Origin: CAMTWZ01 sp041749075
Lineage (GTDB): Bacteria; Bacteroidota; Rhodothermia; Balneolales; HLUCCA01
DNA length: 64,000 bases
Assembly (NCBI GenBank): GCA_041749075.1
Contig: JBGTBY010000030.1
Location: 94,285-158,284, forward strand
Direction: 5' to 3'
Below the pieces are notes generated by a model. It worked only from the letters and a program-made list of their open reading frames with translations. It ran no database searches and had not been told where the DNA came from. Position 1 is the stretch's first letter; the number at the start of each line of letters is the position of its first letter. Positions 24,773 through 33,858 of this stretch are shown piece by piece. The translations under genes were made by a program, and so were the position numbers.

Positions 24773-26398
24773 ATGCTAGACATCGTCATCTTTACCTTGT
24801 ATATCCTGACCATCATCGGATTGGGATTATGGGTCTCCCGCACTAAAAAAGGACATCAGACCAACGTCAACGATTATTTCCTTGCGGGAAAGACCTTGCC
24901 GTGGTGGGCGATCGGCGCTTCGTTGATCGCGGCGAACATCTCAGCCGAGCAATTCATCGGCATGTCGGGTTCGGGGTTTGCGATTGGCTTGGCTATCGCG
25001 TCTTATGAATGGATGGCGGCGTTAACGCTCATTCTGGTCGCCAAATTCCTTCTTCCCATTTTCATTGAAAAAGGGCTGTACACCATTCCTCAATTCATCG
25101 AGCAACGGTTCAACGGCACCCTGAAAACCATCTTGGCCGTTTTCTGGATCGCTCTGTTCATCTTCGTGAACCTGACCTCGGTTCTGTATCTCGGCGCGAA
25201 AGCCATTGATACGATCGTGGGAATCGGAGACGGTGCCTATCTCATGCCGGGAATCTTGTTTCTTGGCTTGCTTGCCGCGTCCTATTCCCTCTATGGCGGA
25301 TTGGCCGCTGTGGCCTGGACCGATGTGGTGCAAGTGGTTCTTCTCATCGTGGGCGGCCTCCTCACCAGTTTCATCGCCCTCGACGCGCTCACACCGAATG
25401 GTGGAGTGGTCGCGGGTTTCACCCACATGATGGATGTGGCCGGCGACAAATTCCATATGATTTTAGATAAAGGACATCCCGAATTCAACAACCTTCCCGG
25501 TATCGGCGTGCTCATTGGCGGGATGTGGGTGGCCAACGTGTATTATTGGGGTTTCAACCAGTACATCATCCAGCGCGCATTGGCCGCAAAATCCTTGCAA
25601 GAAGCCCAAAAAGGTCTTCTGTTCGCCGCCGGCATGAAGATGATCCTTCCTTTGATCGTGGTCATTCCGGGCATCATCGCGTATGTCATGTTCATGGCAC
25701 CGAGTGGAACCGCCACCATCCCAGGCGTTCAAGATGCCTTTTTGAACAGCAATGGCAGCATCCAGTACGACAACGCCTATCCGTGGCTGGTGAAAAGCTT
25801 CATCCCGGCTGGTATCAAAGGCTTGGTGATCGCCGCCCTAGTGGCCGCCATCGTCTCATCGTTGGCATCGATGCTCAACTCGGTTTCCACCATCTTCACG
25901 ATGGACATCTACCATCCCTACATCAAGCCCGATGCCACCGACAAGCAGATGCTGTTTACGGGTCGTGCTACCGCCGCCGCCGCTTTGGTCATCGCCAGCG
26001 TGATCGCACCACTCCTAGCCGGACAAGCCCAGATTTTCCAATACATCCAAGAATACACGGGCTTAGTGAGTCCGGGTATTTTGGCGGTGTTCCTGATGGG
26101 TCTGTTCTGGAAGAAAACCACCGCCAAGGCCGCGGTGATCGGTGTGATCGCCTCCATCGGTATCGCCTTCCTGCTCAAACTTCCGGCCGTGGCACTTCCC
26201 TTCCTCGACCAGATGTTCTATACCGCCATCCTCACCATGGTCTTGATGGTCGGCATCAGCCTCACCACCAACGCAGGTGATGACGACGAGAAAGCCATCC
26301 GCCTCACCTCGGAAACCTTCCGCACCACCAAAGGCTTCGCTATCGGATCGTATGTGCTGATGGTGGTTCTGGCGTTGTTGTATACGGTTTTCTGGTAA
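24773..26398 (+). CDS. Na+/sugar symporter, vSGLT-like (SSS family)
   Basis: A 541-residue inner-membrane transporter with about 14 hydrophobic segments. Long stretches match what I recall of Vibrio SglT, the crystallised Na+/galactose symporter: ANISAEQFIGMSGSG (about 54-68, including the sugar-binding Gln), YTIPQFIEQRF, VNLTSVLYLGAKA, ANVYYWGFNQYIIQRALAAK (including the sugar-stacking Tyr), SSLASMLNSVSTIFTMDIY and QEYTGLVSPGILAVFL. It imports galactose, glucose or a similar sugar with Na+. It stands alone between repeat-rich gaps; no sugar-catabolic gene is next to it. Confidence 0.93.
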   Translation: MLDIVIFTLYILTIIGLGLWVSRTKKGHQTNVNDYFLAGKTLPWWAIGASLIAANISAEQFIGMSGSGFAIGLAIASYEWMAALTLILVAKFLLPIFIEKGLYTIPQFIEQRFNGTLKTILAVFWIALFIFVNLTSVLYLGAKAIDTIVGIGDGAYLMPGILFLGLLAASYSLYGGLAAVAWTDVVQVVLLIVGGLLTSFIALDALTPNGGVVAGFTHMMDVAGDKFHMILDKGHPEFNNLPGIGVLIGGMWVANVYYWGFNQYIIQRALAAKSLQEAQKGLLFAAGMKMILPLIVVIPGIIAYVMFMAPSGTATIPGVQDAFLNSNGSIQYDNAYPWLVKSFIPAGIKGLVIAALVAAIVSSLASMLNSVSTIFTMDIYHPYIKPDATDKQMLFTGRATAAAALVIASVIAPLLAGQAQIFQYIQEYTGLVSPGILAVFLMGLFWKKTTAKAAVIGVIASIGIAFLLKLPAVALPFLDQMFYTAILTMVLMVGISLTTNAGDDDEKAIRLTSETFRTTKGFAIGSYVLMVVLALLYTVFW

Positions 26399-26423
26399 TC
26401 CGGCGGACGCCGGATTACCAGAA
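26390..26423. terminator. Perfect 15-bp inverted repeat between convergent genes
   Basis: TTCTGGTAATCCGGC and its exact complement flank a GGAC loop; the left arm contains the symporter stop codon. There is no T run, but the position between convergent genes suggests transcript termination or 3'-end protection on both strands. Confidence 0.7.
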
Positions 26424-26502
26424 ATCAGGAATCAGTGAGCGGGAATCGGGAAGAGTGACCTTAACACATTCTTCCCGATTCCCGATTCCTGATTCCTCAT
26501 CT
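26424..26502. repeat. Inverted pair of heptamer arrays, GATTCCC type
   Basis: Left arm of five 7-bp units (ATCAGGA, ATCAGTG, AGCGGGA, ATCGGGA, AGAGTGA) and right arm of five units (ATTCTTC, CCGATTC twice, CTGATTC, CTCATCT) with opposite polarity. They could fold into one long hairpin. The right arm touches the dinB stop. Confidence 0.85.
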
Positions 26503-27804
26503 CTCAAAAAAATGCGTCTTCCCTTCCACGTCGTGCTGCTCGGCGGCGCGGATGATGGTATCGATGCCGTATCGGTTGTTGATGCCGTCGATGGCTTGAT
26601 ATAACCCGCTCAGACCTTCATCCTCCTGGAAAAAGAGCTCGGTCTGCCGACCAAGGGTGAGGTCGATCGTGTGCAGCCCGATGCCTCGCAACCGCATTCC
26701 TTCTTTGAGGAAGCGGTTCACCAACGGCATCGCGCCTTTCAGGCATCCATCCAGCACATAATCGTCGAGATTGGTGTGACCCGGCGTGTTGAAGATGAAG
26801 GAAACGCCCTTCCAGTCCACATCCTGAAACCGGATGTATCCGGCGTATTTCATGGCTTTGCGTTGGTAGCCGCGCATTCGGTAGCAGAGTTGGGTCACGG
26901 CTTTGTTGATTTCCCCTTCGATGGTGATGGGGTCGCGCGTCCAGTCCGAAAACGTGTGCATGTAGCTGATCTCCTTGGGCACGTGCTCGGTGGGGTCCAC
27001 CACCTTGGCGCGGTCTTTCCCGACTACGGTTTCGAAAAGCATCTTCCCGAAATAATCGCCGAACAGGTCCTGAAACGCCCCTGGCCCCTGCCGAACCGCA
27101 TCGGCGATCGTGCTCAGGCCGCGGCCTTGCAACTTGGCGAAGCGCCTCGATCCCACGCCCCACACCTCATTGAGCGGAAGCGGATGCAGCACGACACGGG
27201 CGTCTTCCTCCGTGAGCACCAGCACACAGCCGTTCGGTTTGCGCAGGTCGGATGCCAGCTTCGCATAGGTTTTCGAGAACGACACCCCCACCGAGCTGAT
27301 CAGCCCGGTTTTGCGATAGACCGTGTTCTTCACCTCGTTGGCCAGTTTGTGGATGTCGGCCGTGGGCAGTTTGCGCCAATGGGTCACATCCAGAAAAAAC
27401 TCATCCATCGAATAGCCTTCCACATCCGGTGAAAACGAATCCAACGCGGCGCGGATCTGCTTGGAAATGGCCTGGTACTTCTCATAATGTACCTGCATGA
27501 ACACGATGTACGGGCAGATCTGGGTGGCCTCGAAGGCGCTCATCGCCGTTTTGATGCCCAGTTTGCGAGCCTCATAGCTCGATGTGGCCACGATGCCGCG
27601 TGCCGTGCCATTTTCTTTGCGCCAGCCGCCGACGATGATGGGGATGCCGTACAGGTCGTACGACAGTTGCTCCACTTGGGCGTAGAAGCAGTTCATGTCC
27701 AGATGCAGATACAGCCTCGGCCGGACATCCACATGCTGCTGCGCCGCGGATATCGTGTTGTAGAGGGTGATCCGATGGACATTTCGGTTCAAGTCATAGG
27801 CCAT
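26497..27804 (-). CDS. Y-family DNA polymerase (DinB/Pol IV-like)
   Basis: A 435-residue translesion polymerase. The palm motif LHLDMNCFYAQVEQ carries the first catalytic Asp (about residue 33) and YSMDEFFLDVT the second Asp-Glu pair. GVSFSKTYAKLASDLRKPNG, the HhH region EVWGVGSRRFAKLQGRGLSTI and a little-finger domain follow. It lacks a clear C-terminal clamp-binding peptide. The length is longer than E. coli DinB (351), with an extra N-terminal tail and a C-terminal extension. The gene upstream on the same strand ends 13 bp away. Its start codon lies in a heptamer array. Confidence 0.9.
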   Translation of the reverse strand: MAYDLNRNVHRITLYNTISAAQQHVDVRPRLYLHLDMNCFYAQVEQLSYDLYGIPIIVGGWRKENGTARGIVATSSYEARKLGIKTAMSAFEATQICPYIVFMQVHYEKYQAISKQIRAALDSFSPDVEGYSMDEFFLDVTHWRKLPTADIHKLANEVKNTVYRKTGLISSVGVSFSKTYAKLASDLRKPNGCVLVLTEEDARVVLHPLPLNEVWGVGSRRFAKLQGRGLSTIADAVRQGPGAFQDLFGDYFGKMLFETVVGKDRAKVVDPTEHVPKEISYMHTFSDWTRDPITIEGEINKAVTQLCYRMRGYQRKAMKYAGYIRFQDVDWKGVSFIFNTPGHTNLDDYVLDGCLKGAMPLVNRFLKEGMRLRGIGLHTIDLTLGRQTELFFQEDEGLSGLYQAIDGINNRYGIDTIIRAAEQHDVEGKTHFFER

Positions 27805-27838
27805 ACGGTCTACCGCCTACGGTTTACCATCTACGGTC
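27804..27838. repeat. Heptamer array, TACGGTC type
   Basis: Five tandem 7-bp units (TACGGTC, TACCGCC, TACGGTT, TACCATC, TACGGTC). They span the gap between the polymerase and the 27817 gene and encode the latter's last residues (TVDGKP). Confidence 0.88.
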
Positions 27839-28116
27839 AAAAACCCTTCTTCGATCTCCAGCACACATAACCATCCCATTTCCTTACTGTCGTACACAAT
27901 GTCGAAATACCGGTTCTCGGTGGTCTTCACCACGAAATGCACGTGTTTCGCATCGCCCACCACTTCGGTGTAGCTTTTGCGCACCGAGGCCACCACGTGC
28001 ACATCCCCATTGCGCATCATGAAGCGGTGAGGCACCAGACGCCGCTTCTGCTTGTCTGTGGTGAACGCCGCGAACGACGCGATGACATTGATTTTTTCGA
28101 GGGAGGAGTGTTGCAT
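27817..28116 (-). CDS. Small conserved protein upstream of Y-family polymerase
   Basis: A 99-residue cytoplasmic protein rich in short strands: KRRLVPHRFMMRNGDVHVV, VHFVVKTTENRYFDIVYD, WLCVLEIEE. The layout resembles small beta proteins found beside error-prone polymerases in other phyla (DUF6504-like), but the similarity is weak. Its final codons come from a heptamer array, so the C-terminal TVDGKP is probably not ancestral. A role in translesion synthesis is suggested only by position, 13 bp before the polymerase start. Confidence 0.55.
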   Translation of the reverse strand: MQHSSLEKINVIASFAAFTTDKQKRRLVPHRFMMRNGDVHVVASVRKSYTEVVGDAKHVHFVVKTTENRYFDIVYDSKEMGWLCVLEIEEGFLTVDGKP

Positions 28117-28121
28117 GGGGC

Positions 28122-28187
28122 GTAGACCGTGGGCCGTAGGTCGTAGGTCGTGACTCTTGAACGGTCTACGGCCTACGGTCTACCGCC
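28122..28187. repeat. Heptamer array with inverted arms, GTAGGTC type
   Basis: Units GTAGACC, GTGGGCC, GTAGGTC, GTAGGTC, GTGACTC, then TTGAAC, then GGTCTAC, GGCCTAC, GGTCTAC. The second half is the reverse complement of the first, so it can fold into a hairpin. It lies upstream of the 28116 gene and after the stop of the 28227 kinase. Confidence 0.88.
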
Positions 28188-28226
28188 ACGTATCTTACAC
28201 ATATTTCACACATATATCAAGCGGTA

Positions 28227-30500
28227 TCAGCGCTTCAGCAACAGCTTTTTTATCTCATGATGAAGATCTTCTTTGTCGAAGGGCTTGGAGATATACCCGT
28301 CAAATCCGGCGTTCAAAAACCGGTCACGATCGCCCGATTGCGCATGAGCCGTGATGGCGATGACCGTGGGCTTCTGCAACTTAGGAAGATTGTGGATCCG
28401 CTCCAGCAAGCGGAAGCCGGCGTCTTCGGTTTCCATGCGGATGTCGGCCAAAACCAGGTCGATCGGCTCCACCGGAACAATCTCGAACGCCTGAACGAGA
28501 GTCGATGCCACGCGAATGTCGCAAAAGGAGTTCAACAGGCGCGAAAGGGTCTGGCGTGTGTCGGCATCATCATCTACCACCAACACATACGGACGATCTT
28601 TGATCGCTTTGAAGGCCTCATCCACCGCTTTGTACGAAACCCGCTTGTCGTGCGCCACAGCGTCTTTGTGCATGGGGAAGCGGACCGTGATCGTGGTTCC
28701 GTGTCCGCGCTGGGATGCGATGGCGATGTCGCCACCCAGGTGGCGGATGATGCCCGTGGCGATGGTCAGCCCCATGTCCACTTCGGGCGAATCCAGCATC
28801 TTGGCCATATTGTCGTCCGAAAATCCGATTCCGGTGTCGGTGATGACCACAATCGCCAAGCCTTTTTCCTCATTCACACTCACCGTCGCACTCACACTTC
28901 CTTTCATGGTGTGTTGCATATGGAACCGGATCAGATGCAGCAGCGATTGCCTCACCCAGCGCCGATCGAGGAACGAGTACCCTGGATCCTGCTTCACCTG
29001 CACTTTGAGGCGAAGACCTTTCTCAGCGGCGAGAGGCGCATACGTCCGAACAGCCTCATTCAACACGCCCACCAGCTCCAAACGCTCGGGTTGCAAAACA
29101 ATCTCACCCGATTCGACTTTGGCCAGATCCACGATCGATTCCATCGTCGCCAACAGGCGTTTGCCACTGATCACGATCTGTTGCGCCATTTCGAGCTGTT
29201 CGCCATGCAAATCCATTTCCAGAATGGAGCCGATTCCCAGGATGCCGGTCAATGGTGTGCGCATCTCATGACTCAGACTGGCCAGAAACCCGGCCTTGAA
29301 CTTGTTCACTTGGCGCGCTTTCTCTTCGGCCTTGGCCAGGATGTCGTCGGCCCGCGTCTGACCCGAAATATCGCGCGCGTTCAGAATCACGCCGAGGTGT
29401 TCATCATCCCAGCGGTTCGCCGAAGCGATCGTTTCGAGATCCACCACGGACTTGTTCCGATGATGGAAGCGTACGGTGTGGGGTTTCGACGCCCCATCCT
29501 TCGCATACGATTGCGACAGCATCATGCGAAGCGCCGGACGATCGTCGGGATGGATGAACGCGAACAGATCGCGTCCCTTCAAATAATCCGGATTGTAGCC
29601 GATCAGTCGTTGAGAAGCCGGATTGGCGAAGGTGATGCGCCCTTCCATGTCCACCTGCCACAACAAGTCGCTGCTGCTCTCGATCACCTGCCGGAATGTA
29701 AGCTCGTTCTCCCGAAGCGCGTCTTCAAGCTTGCGGCGATGGGTCATATCCGAAAACGTAACCACAGCGCCTAGCAAAAATCCTTTGTCCGATTTGATGG
29801 GTTGCGCCGCGAAACGGATCGGCGTTTTTAGTCCGTTCAAGGATTTAAGCATCACATCCCGATCCAGAGTGAGCTGCTTCCGAGTTTTCATCACGTCCTT
29901 CACCGGATCTGGAACCATCCCGCCTCCTACTTCTTCTACCGCACGAAACACCTCATCAAAATCATAACCCATCACCGATGCGGCATCCCATCCGGTCAAT
30001 GATTCAGCGGGTTTGTTCATCAAGCGGATCTGGCCTTTCGCGTCGGTTGCGATAAGGGCTTCTGCCACACTATTAAGGGTGACCGACAACCACGCCTCGT
30101 TCTCCCTCAATTTGAGCTGAAGTCGGCTTTTCACTAAGGCCATTTCGACCGTGGTTTGCAAATCGCGATCGCCGAACGGTTTGAGGATGTACCCTAAAGG
30201 CTCTGCCGATTTCGCACGCTGAACGGTGGCTTCATCGCCATAACCGGTCAAAAACACCGATCCGACATGAAACTGCTCCCAGATCATGCGGGCGGTCTCG
30301 ATTCCATCGGGCAACCCTTCGATATGGATGTCCATCATCACCAGATCCGGCTTTTCGGTCGCAGCCAATGCGACGGCAGACGCGCTGTTCCGAGCCATGC
30401 CCACAATTGTAAATCCACGCTTTTTCAGCCGAATCTCAAGCTCTTTGGCCAGAATCGGTTCGTCTTCGACAATGAGGATGCGGGCCGATATGTTGTTCAT
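28227..30500 (-). CDS. Receiver-PAS-PAS-kinase-receiver hybrid with degenerate ATPase domain
   Basis: A 757-residue soluble protein. An N-terminal receiver (VEDEP, phospho-Asp57 in MMDIHI, Lys in ILKPFG) is followed by two PAS domains (about 135-255 and 262-385), a HisKA segment with LSHEMRTP (His411), an ATPase-like domain and a C-terminal receiver (DDDAD, Asp686 in VLADIRM, ISKPF). In the ATPase-like domain the N-box reads LLHLIRFHMQHT (about 520-531): both usual Asn, including the Mg2+ ligand, are replaced. The G2 loop is DMGLT rather than GxGL, while the G1 motif DTGIGF remains. Autophosphorylation may therefore be weak or absent. It is coupled (ATGA) to the unknown gene upstream. Confidence 0.88.
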   Translation of the reverse strand: MNNISARILIVEDEPILAKELEIRLKKRGFTIVGMARNSASAVALAATEKPDLVMMDIHIEGLPDGIETARMIWEQFHVGSVFLTGYGDEATVQRAKSAEPLGYILKPFGDRDLQTTVEMALVKSRLQLKLRENEAWLSVTLNSVAEALIATDAKGQIRLMNKPAESLTGWDAASVMGYDFDEVFRAVEEVGGGMVPDPVKDVMKTRKQLTLDRDVMLKSLNGLKTPIRFAAQPIKSDKGFLLGAVVTFSDMTHRRKLEDALRENELTFRQVIESSSDLLWQVDMEGRITFANPASQRLIGYNPDYLKGRDLFAFIHPDDRPALRMMLSQSYAKDGASKPHTVRFHHRNKSVVDLETIASANRWDDEHLGVILNARDISGQTRADDILAKAEEKARQVNKFKAGFLASLSHEMRTPLTGILGIGSILEMDLHGEQLEMAQQIVISGKRLLATMESIVDLAKVESGEIVLQPERLELVGVLNEAVRTYAPLAAEKGLRLKVQVKQDPGYSFLDRRWVRQSLLHLIRFHMQHTMKGSVSATVSVNEEKGLAIVVITDTGIGFSDDNMAKMLDSPEVDMGLTIATGIIRHLGGDIAIASQRGHGTTITVRFPMHKDAVAHDKRVSYKAVDEAFKAIKDRPYVLVVDDDADTRQTLSRLLNSFCDIRVASTLVQAFEIVPVEPIDLVLADIRMETEDAGFRLLERIHNLPKLQKPTVIAITAHAQSGDRDRFLNAGFDGYISKPFDKEDLHHEIKKLLLKR

Positions 30501-31531
30501 GGCAAGTTGCGTTTGGAGCGGTGATGTTCAGTGAATACCTGCTCCAGCCGACCCACCACGTCGTTTGCATCCGGCGGTATGTACATGCCCTTTGTGATGG
30601 GATCGCGGAACGTGTCGGGTTGCATCACGCGGACACCGATCCGTCTTGTTGAAGCCAGATTCGCGCCTCCGGGAAGACTATTGGTGCGTCCCAACAAATG
30701 ATGCATCGCCCAATGGAACAAGATGCGTGTCGATTTGGGTCGACGTTCCTGTTCAAACAGATGGATGATGCCCGCCGCCGACGCTAACCATCCCAGATCG
30801 TCATCACGACGTTTCCAGGCCATATGAGCCGCTGATCGACTCATCACATGCAAGTAAGGCCGCGACGGCCCACCGATGGGAACCGGCGCCAAAAGTCCGT
30901 TCGTGGCTCTGAGCAGCATATAACGAATCGCATGATTCGTCTGCGCGAATGCGCTTGTCTCCGGCCATACCATGTCCGTTTCGGTGATCTCCAATTCGGA
31001 TGCGCGCTGAATCCACGCCGCTTCCAAACGTTGCAAATCCGGATCTTTCTCGATGATCGGGGCCGCTTCTCTAAGAATATCCCCCATCAGCACCTGACCT
31101 ATCTGTTCGATTTGGGATGGAATTTGCCAGGCGGATGTGAACCGCCTCAACTGGTCGAGAATCCATGTCCGTCCCGCGATACGTCCCAACCGAAGCGGAA
31201 TGGTGTTATGTGGATGAAGCGCCCCCAAGGCGGATGTGGTCCGCAAGATGGTTTTGGCCATCCCGGTGTATTGGGCCAGAGGATGACGATGATGCGGAAC
31301 GAGATCGACCGAGCGCGAGATGAGTTTCACAATCGCATCGCTATAGACGACGGCGCGGATGGAATCGAGCCCTAGCGCATCCACCGAGTGGCCCGGAATG
31401 GCGCATACATCATCCACAGGTCCATCCAAAAACCGTTCTTCTTCGATTGTAAAATCTGGTGCGGGTAACCCCAAAACCGCATTCCAATTGGGTTTTCCTG
31501 AAATGAGTTCGGCGACGATCCTATGCTGCAT
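30497..31531 (-). CDS. Unknown protein coupled to hybrid kinase (possibly HDOD-like)
   Basis: A 344-residue cytoplasmic protein with no signal or membrane segment. The stretch HSVDALGLDSIRAVVYSDAI followed later by HPLAQYTGMAKTIL weakly resembles HDOD output domains, in which LGL..IR is followed by a conserved His; the canonical metal-binding HD pair is not evident. The second half is helical (AAWIQRASELEITETDMVW; AHMAWKRRDDDLGWLASAAG). Its stop overlaps the hybrid kinase start by 4 bp, so it is probably a partner of that signalling protein. The family assignment is a guess. Confidence 0.45.
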   Translation of the reverse strand: MQHRIVAELISGKPNWNAVLGLPAPDFTIEEERFLDGPVDDVCAIPGHSVDALGLDSIRAVVYSDAIVKLISRSVDLVPHHRHPLAQYTGMAKTILRTTSALGALHPHNTIPLRLGRIAGRTWILDQLRRFTSAWQIPSQIEQIGQVLMGDILREAAPIIEKDPDLQRLEAAWIQRASELEITETDMVWPETSAFAQTNHAIRYMLLRATNGLLAPVPIGGPSRPYLHVMSRSAAHMAWKRRDDDLGWLASAAGIIHLFEQERRPKSTRILFHWAMHHLLGRTNSLPGGANLASTRRIGVRVMQPDTFRDPITKGMYIPPDANDVVGRLEQVFTEHHRSKRNLP

Positions 31532-31587
31532 AAATGCAAACTACTATCTTGCGAGGTCATTCACCAAACCTTATCCGCCACCGACCT

Positions 31588-33798
31588 ATGATGTTTCGCA
31601 AAACCACTTTCTTGCTTCTCACCCTGCTCCTCGTTACCGGAGCGCATGCGCAACAAACGTTCACTTCGCTTGATGAGGCACTCAACGCCCGAGCGATCTT
31701 CAGCGGCGCGAATGGTCCGCAAAACATTCAATGGATCGATAACGGTAGTCGGTTTTCGTATAACCAGTTCAACCGCGAATCCGGGAAAAGCGAAATCCGG
31801 TCTTACAACCCCGCGAACTCCCAAGACGCGTTGGTGTTTGATGGAACCGGCATCACGTTTCCGGGCACATCCACCCCATTCACTTATGACAGCTTCAGTT
31901 GGACGGCCGATTCGAAGTACCTCTTTTTCGCCAGCAATTTCAGAGCGATCTACCGTCGCTCCGGCATCTCCGATTTCTATGTGTACAGCATCGCCGATAA
32001 ATCCCTGAAATTGGTGGCGCGTGATGCCGGAACCGCGGAACTCTCGCCGGATGGAGCCAAAGTCGGCTTCCAACGCGGTGGCGATTTGTACACGTACACC
32101 TTCGCCACCAACAGTGAAACCCGATTGACCCACGACGGATCTGAGCATGTGTTCAATGGCCGCTTCGGATGGGTGTATGAAGAGGAATTCGGATTGGCGC
32201 AAGCTTGGAGCTGGTCGCACGACAGCAAGCATATCGCCTTCTGGCAAGAAGATGAAACCGAGGTTCCACTCTTTCAAATGACCGATTACGAAGGTGCCGG
32301 TCAACCCCAATATGTGACGCTCAAATACCCGAAAGTGGGGCAAACCAACCCAACGATGCGCATCGGCGTGGTGGATGTGACCTCGGGCGACGTCCGGTTT
32401 ATGGAAACCGGCGAGAACCCAGACAGCTACATTCCGCGGATCTACTGGACCTCCGTTCCCGGTCAACTTTCACTCATCTGGATGAACCGCGAACAAAACC
32501 ACCTCAAGATGGTTTTCTTTGATGTGGCCTCCGGTGCGAAGAAATTGGTGTTAGAGGAAACTTCCGACACGTGGATTGATGTCTATAATTTCTTTGAAGG
32601 CATCGACCATCATGTCATTTTCCCATCCGACTCGAAAGATTTCTTCTGGATTTCGGACCGCGACGGATTCCGCCATGTGTACCAATATGGATATGACGGG
32701 AAACTCATCCGTCAGGTGACAACAGGGAAGTGGGATGTGACCAATCTCTATGCGTATGACGCCAAAGCCAAACTCCTGTTTTATGGGTCTACGGAGGCAT
32801 CCCCCCTCGAACGCCATCTGTATGTGATTGGCACGAATGGTCGCGGAAAGCAGAAATTGACGACGGAAGCGGGTCGGCATACGATCGATATGGGAGCGAA
32901 CGCGGCGTATTTCATCGACCGGTATTCAAACATCAACACGCCACCTCAAGTGCTGTTGAAAGACCGCCGCGGACGCATTGTCAAAGCGCTCGAAACCAAC
33001 GAGGCAGTGAAGGAAACCATCAAAACTCATGCCTACTCGAAACGAAATTTGTTTTCATTCACCACCAGTGAAAATGTGAAACTCGATGCGATGATCTTAT
33101 ATCCGTTTCCATTCGATTCCACCAAGAAATATCCTGTCATTCTTGATGTGTATGGCGGACCCGGTTCCCAATCCGTCTACAACCAGTGGGAAAGCAACAA
33201 CTGGCGCCAGTACCTCACCCAGCAAGGCTACATCATCGTTTCTGTGAACAACCGCGGCTCCAGCGGATACGGACGTGATTTCGAGAAGCAAGTCTACCTG
33301 AGGCTCGGTGAACTCGAAGCCATCGATTTCAAAGAAACCGCAGACTATTTATCCACCCTTCCCTATGTGGATGGAAGCCGCATCGCCATCCGTGGTCATA
33401 GCTATGGCGGATACATGGTGTTGTATACCATGACGGCGCATCCAGGTCGCTTCAAAGTCGGCATCTCCGGCGCACCGGTATCGGATTGGCGCTTGTATGA
33501 TACCATCTACACCGAACGATACATGGGCCTGATCGGACAGAATGAAGCGGGATATGTGAAGAGCAGCCCTACAACGCGCGCATCCCAACTGAAAGGAAAA
33601 CTGCTGCTTGTGCATTCCACCATGGACGAAAACGTGCATGTGCAACACACCTTCCAATTCGCGAAAGGACTCATCGACAACCGCATCGATCATGACCTCC
33701 GAATATTCCCCCCTGGCGCGCATGGGGTTTCGTACAACCGGGCTTCCTACCTGTATTTAATGACTCTTTACACCGACTATTTGGGAACCCACTTGTGA
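31588..33798 (+). CDS. Dipeptidyl peptidase IV (S9B family)
   Basis: An exported serine peptidase of about 736 residues that removes X-Pro dipeptides. Start 31588 (or ATG 31591) directly precedes the signal peptide FRKTTFLLLTLLLVTGAHAQ; an upstream in-frame ATG at 31534 would bury it. The beta-propeller carries the double-Glu motif FGWVYEEEFGLAQ that binds the substrate amino terminus. The alpha/beta hydrolase domain has the nucleophile in IRGHSYGGYM, the Asp in HSTMDENVHV and the His in PPGAHGVSY. Full length for the family. It probably works with the S46 and second S9 enzymes in this window in peptide scavenging. Confidence 0.95.
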   Translation: MMFRKTTFLLLTLLLVTGAHAQQTFTSLDEALNARAIFSGANGPQNIQWIDNGSRFSYNQFNRESGKSEIRSYNPANSQDALVFDGTGITFPGTSTPFTYDSFSWTADSKYLFFASNFRAIYRRSGISDFYVYSIADKSLKLVARDAGTAELSPDGAKVGFQRGGDLYTYTFATNSETRLTHDGSEHVFNGRFGWVYEEEFGLAQAWSWSHDSKHIAFWQEDETEVPLFQMTDYEGAGQPQYVTLKYPKVGQTNPTMRIGVVDVTSGDVRFMETGENPDSYIPRIYWTSVPGQLSLIWMNREQNHLKMVFFDVASGAKKLVLEETSDTWIDVYNFFEGIDHHVIFPSDSKDFFWISDRDGFRHVYQYGYDGKLIRQVTTGKWDVTNLYAYDAKAKLLFYGSTEASPLERHLYVIGTNGRGKQKLTTEAGRHTIDMGANAAYFIDRYSNINTPPQVLLKDRRGRIVKALETNEAVKETIKTHAYSKRNLFSFTTSENVKLDAMILYPFPFDSTKKYPVILDVYGGPGSQSVYNQWESNNWRQYLTQQGYIIVSVNNRGSSGYGRDFEKQVYLRLGELEAIDFKETADYLSTLPYVDGSRIAIRGHSYGGYMVLYTMTAHPGRFKVGISGAPVSDWRLYDTIYTERYMGLIGQNEAGYVKSSPTTRASQLKGKLLLVHSTMDENVHVQHTFQFAKGLIDNRIDHDLRIFPPGAHGVSYNRASYLYLMTLYTDYLGTHL

Positions 33799-33858
33799 GA
33801 ATCAAGTTGGTTGATTAACATTTCAGATTACATAATCAACGTCTTTAATCAAATACAA

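Noticed and set aside
28257..29774. Long 505-codon open frame on the plus strand opposite the hybrid kinase.
   Set aside because: It is the complement of a strongly supported kinase gene, has a His/Gln/Arg-biased composition and no domain pattern.
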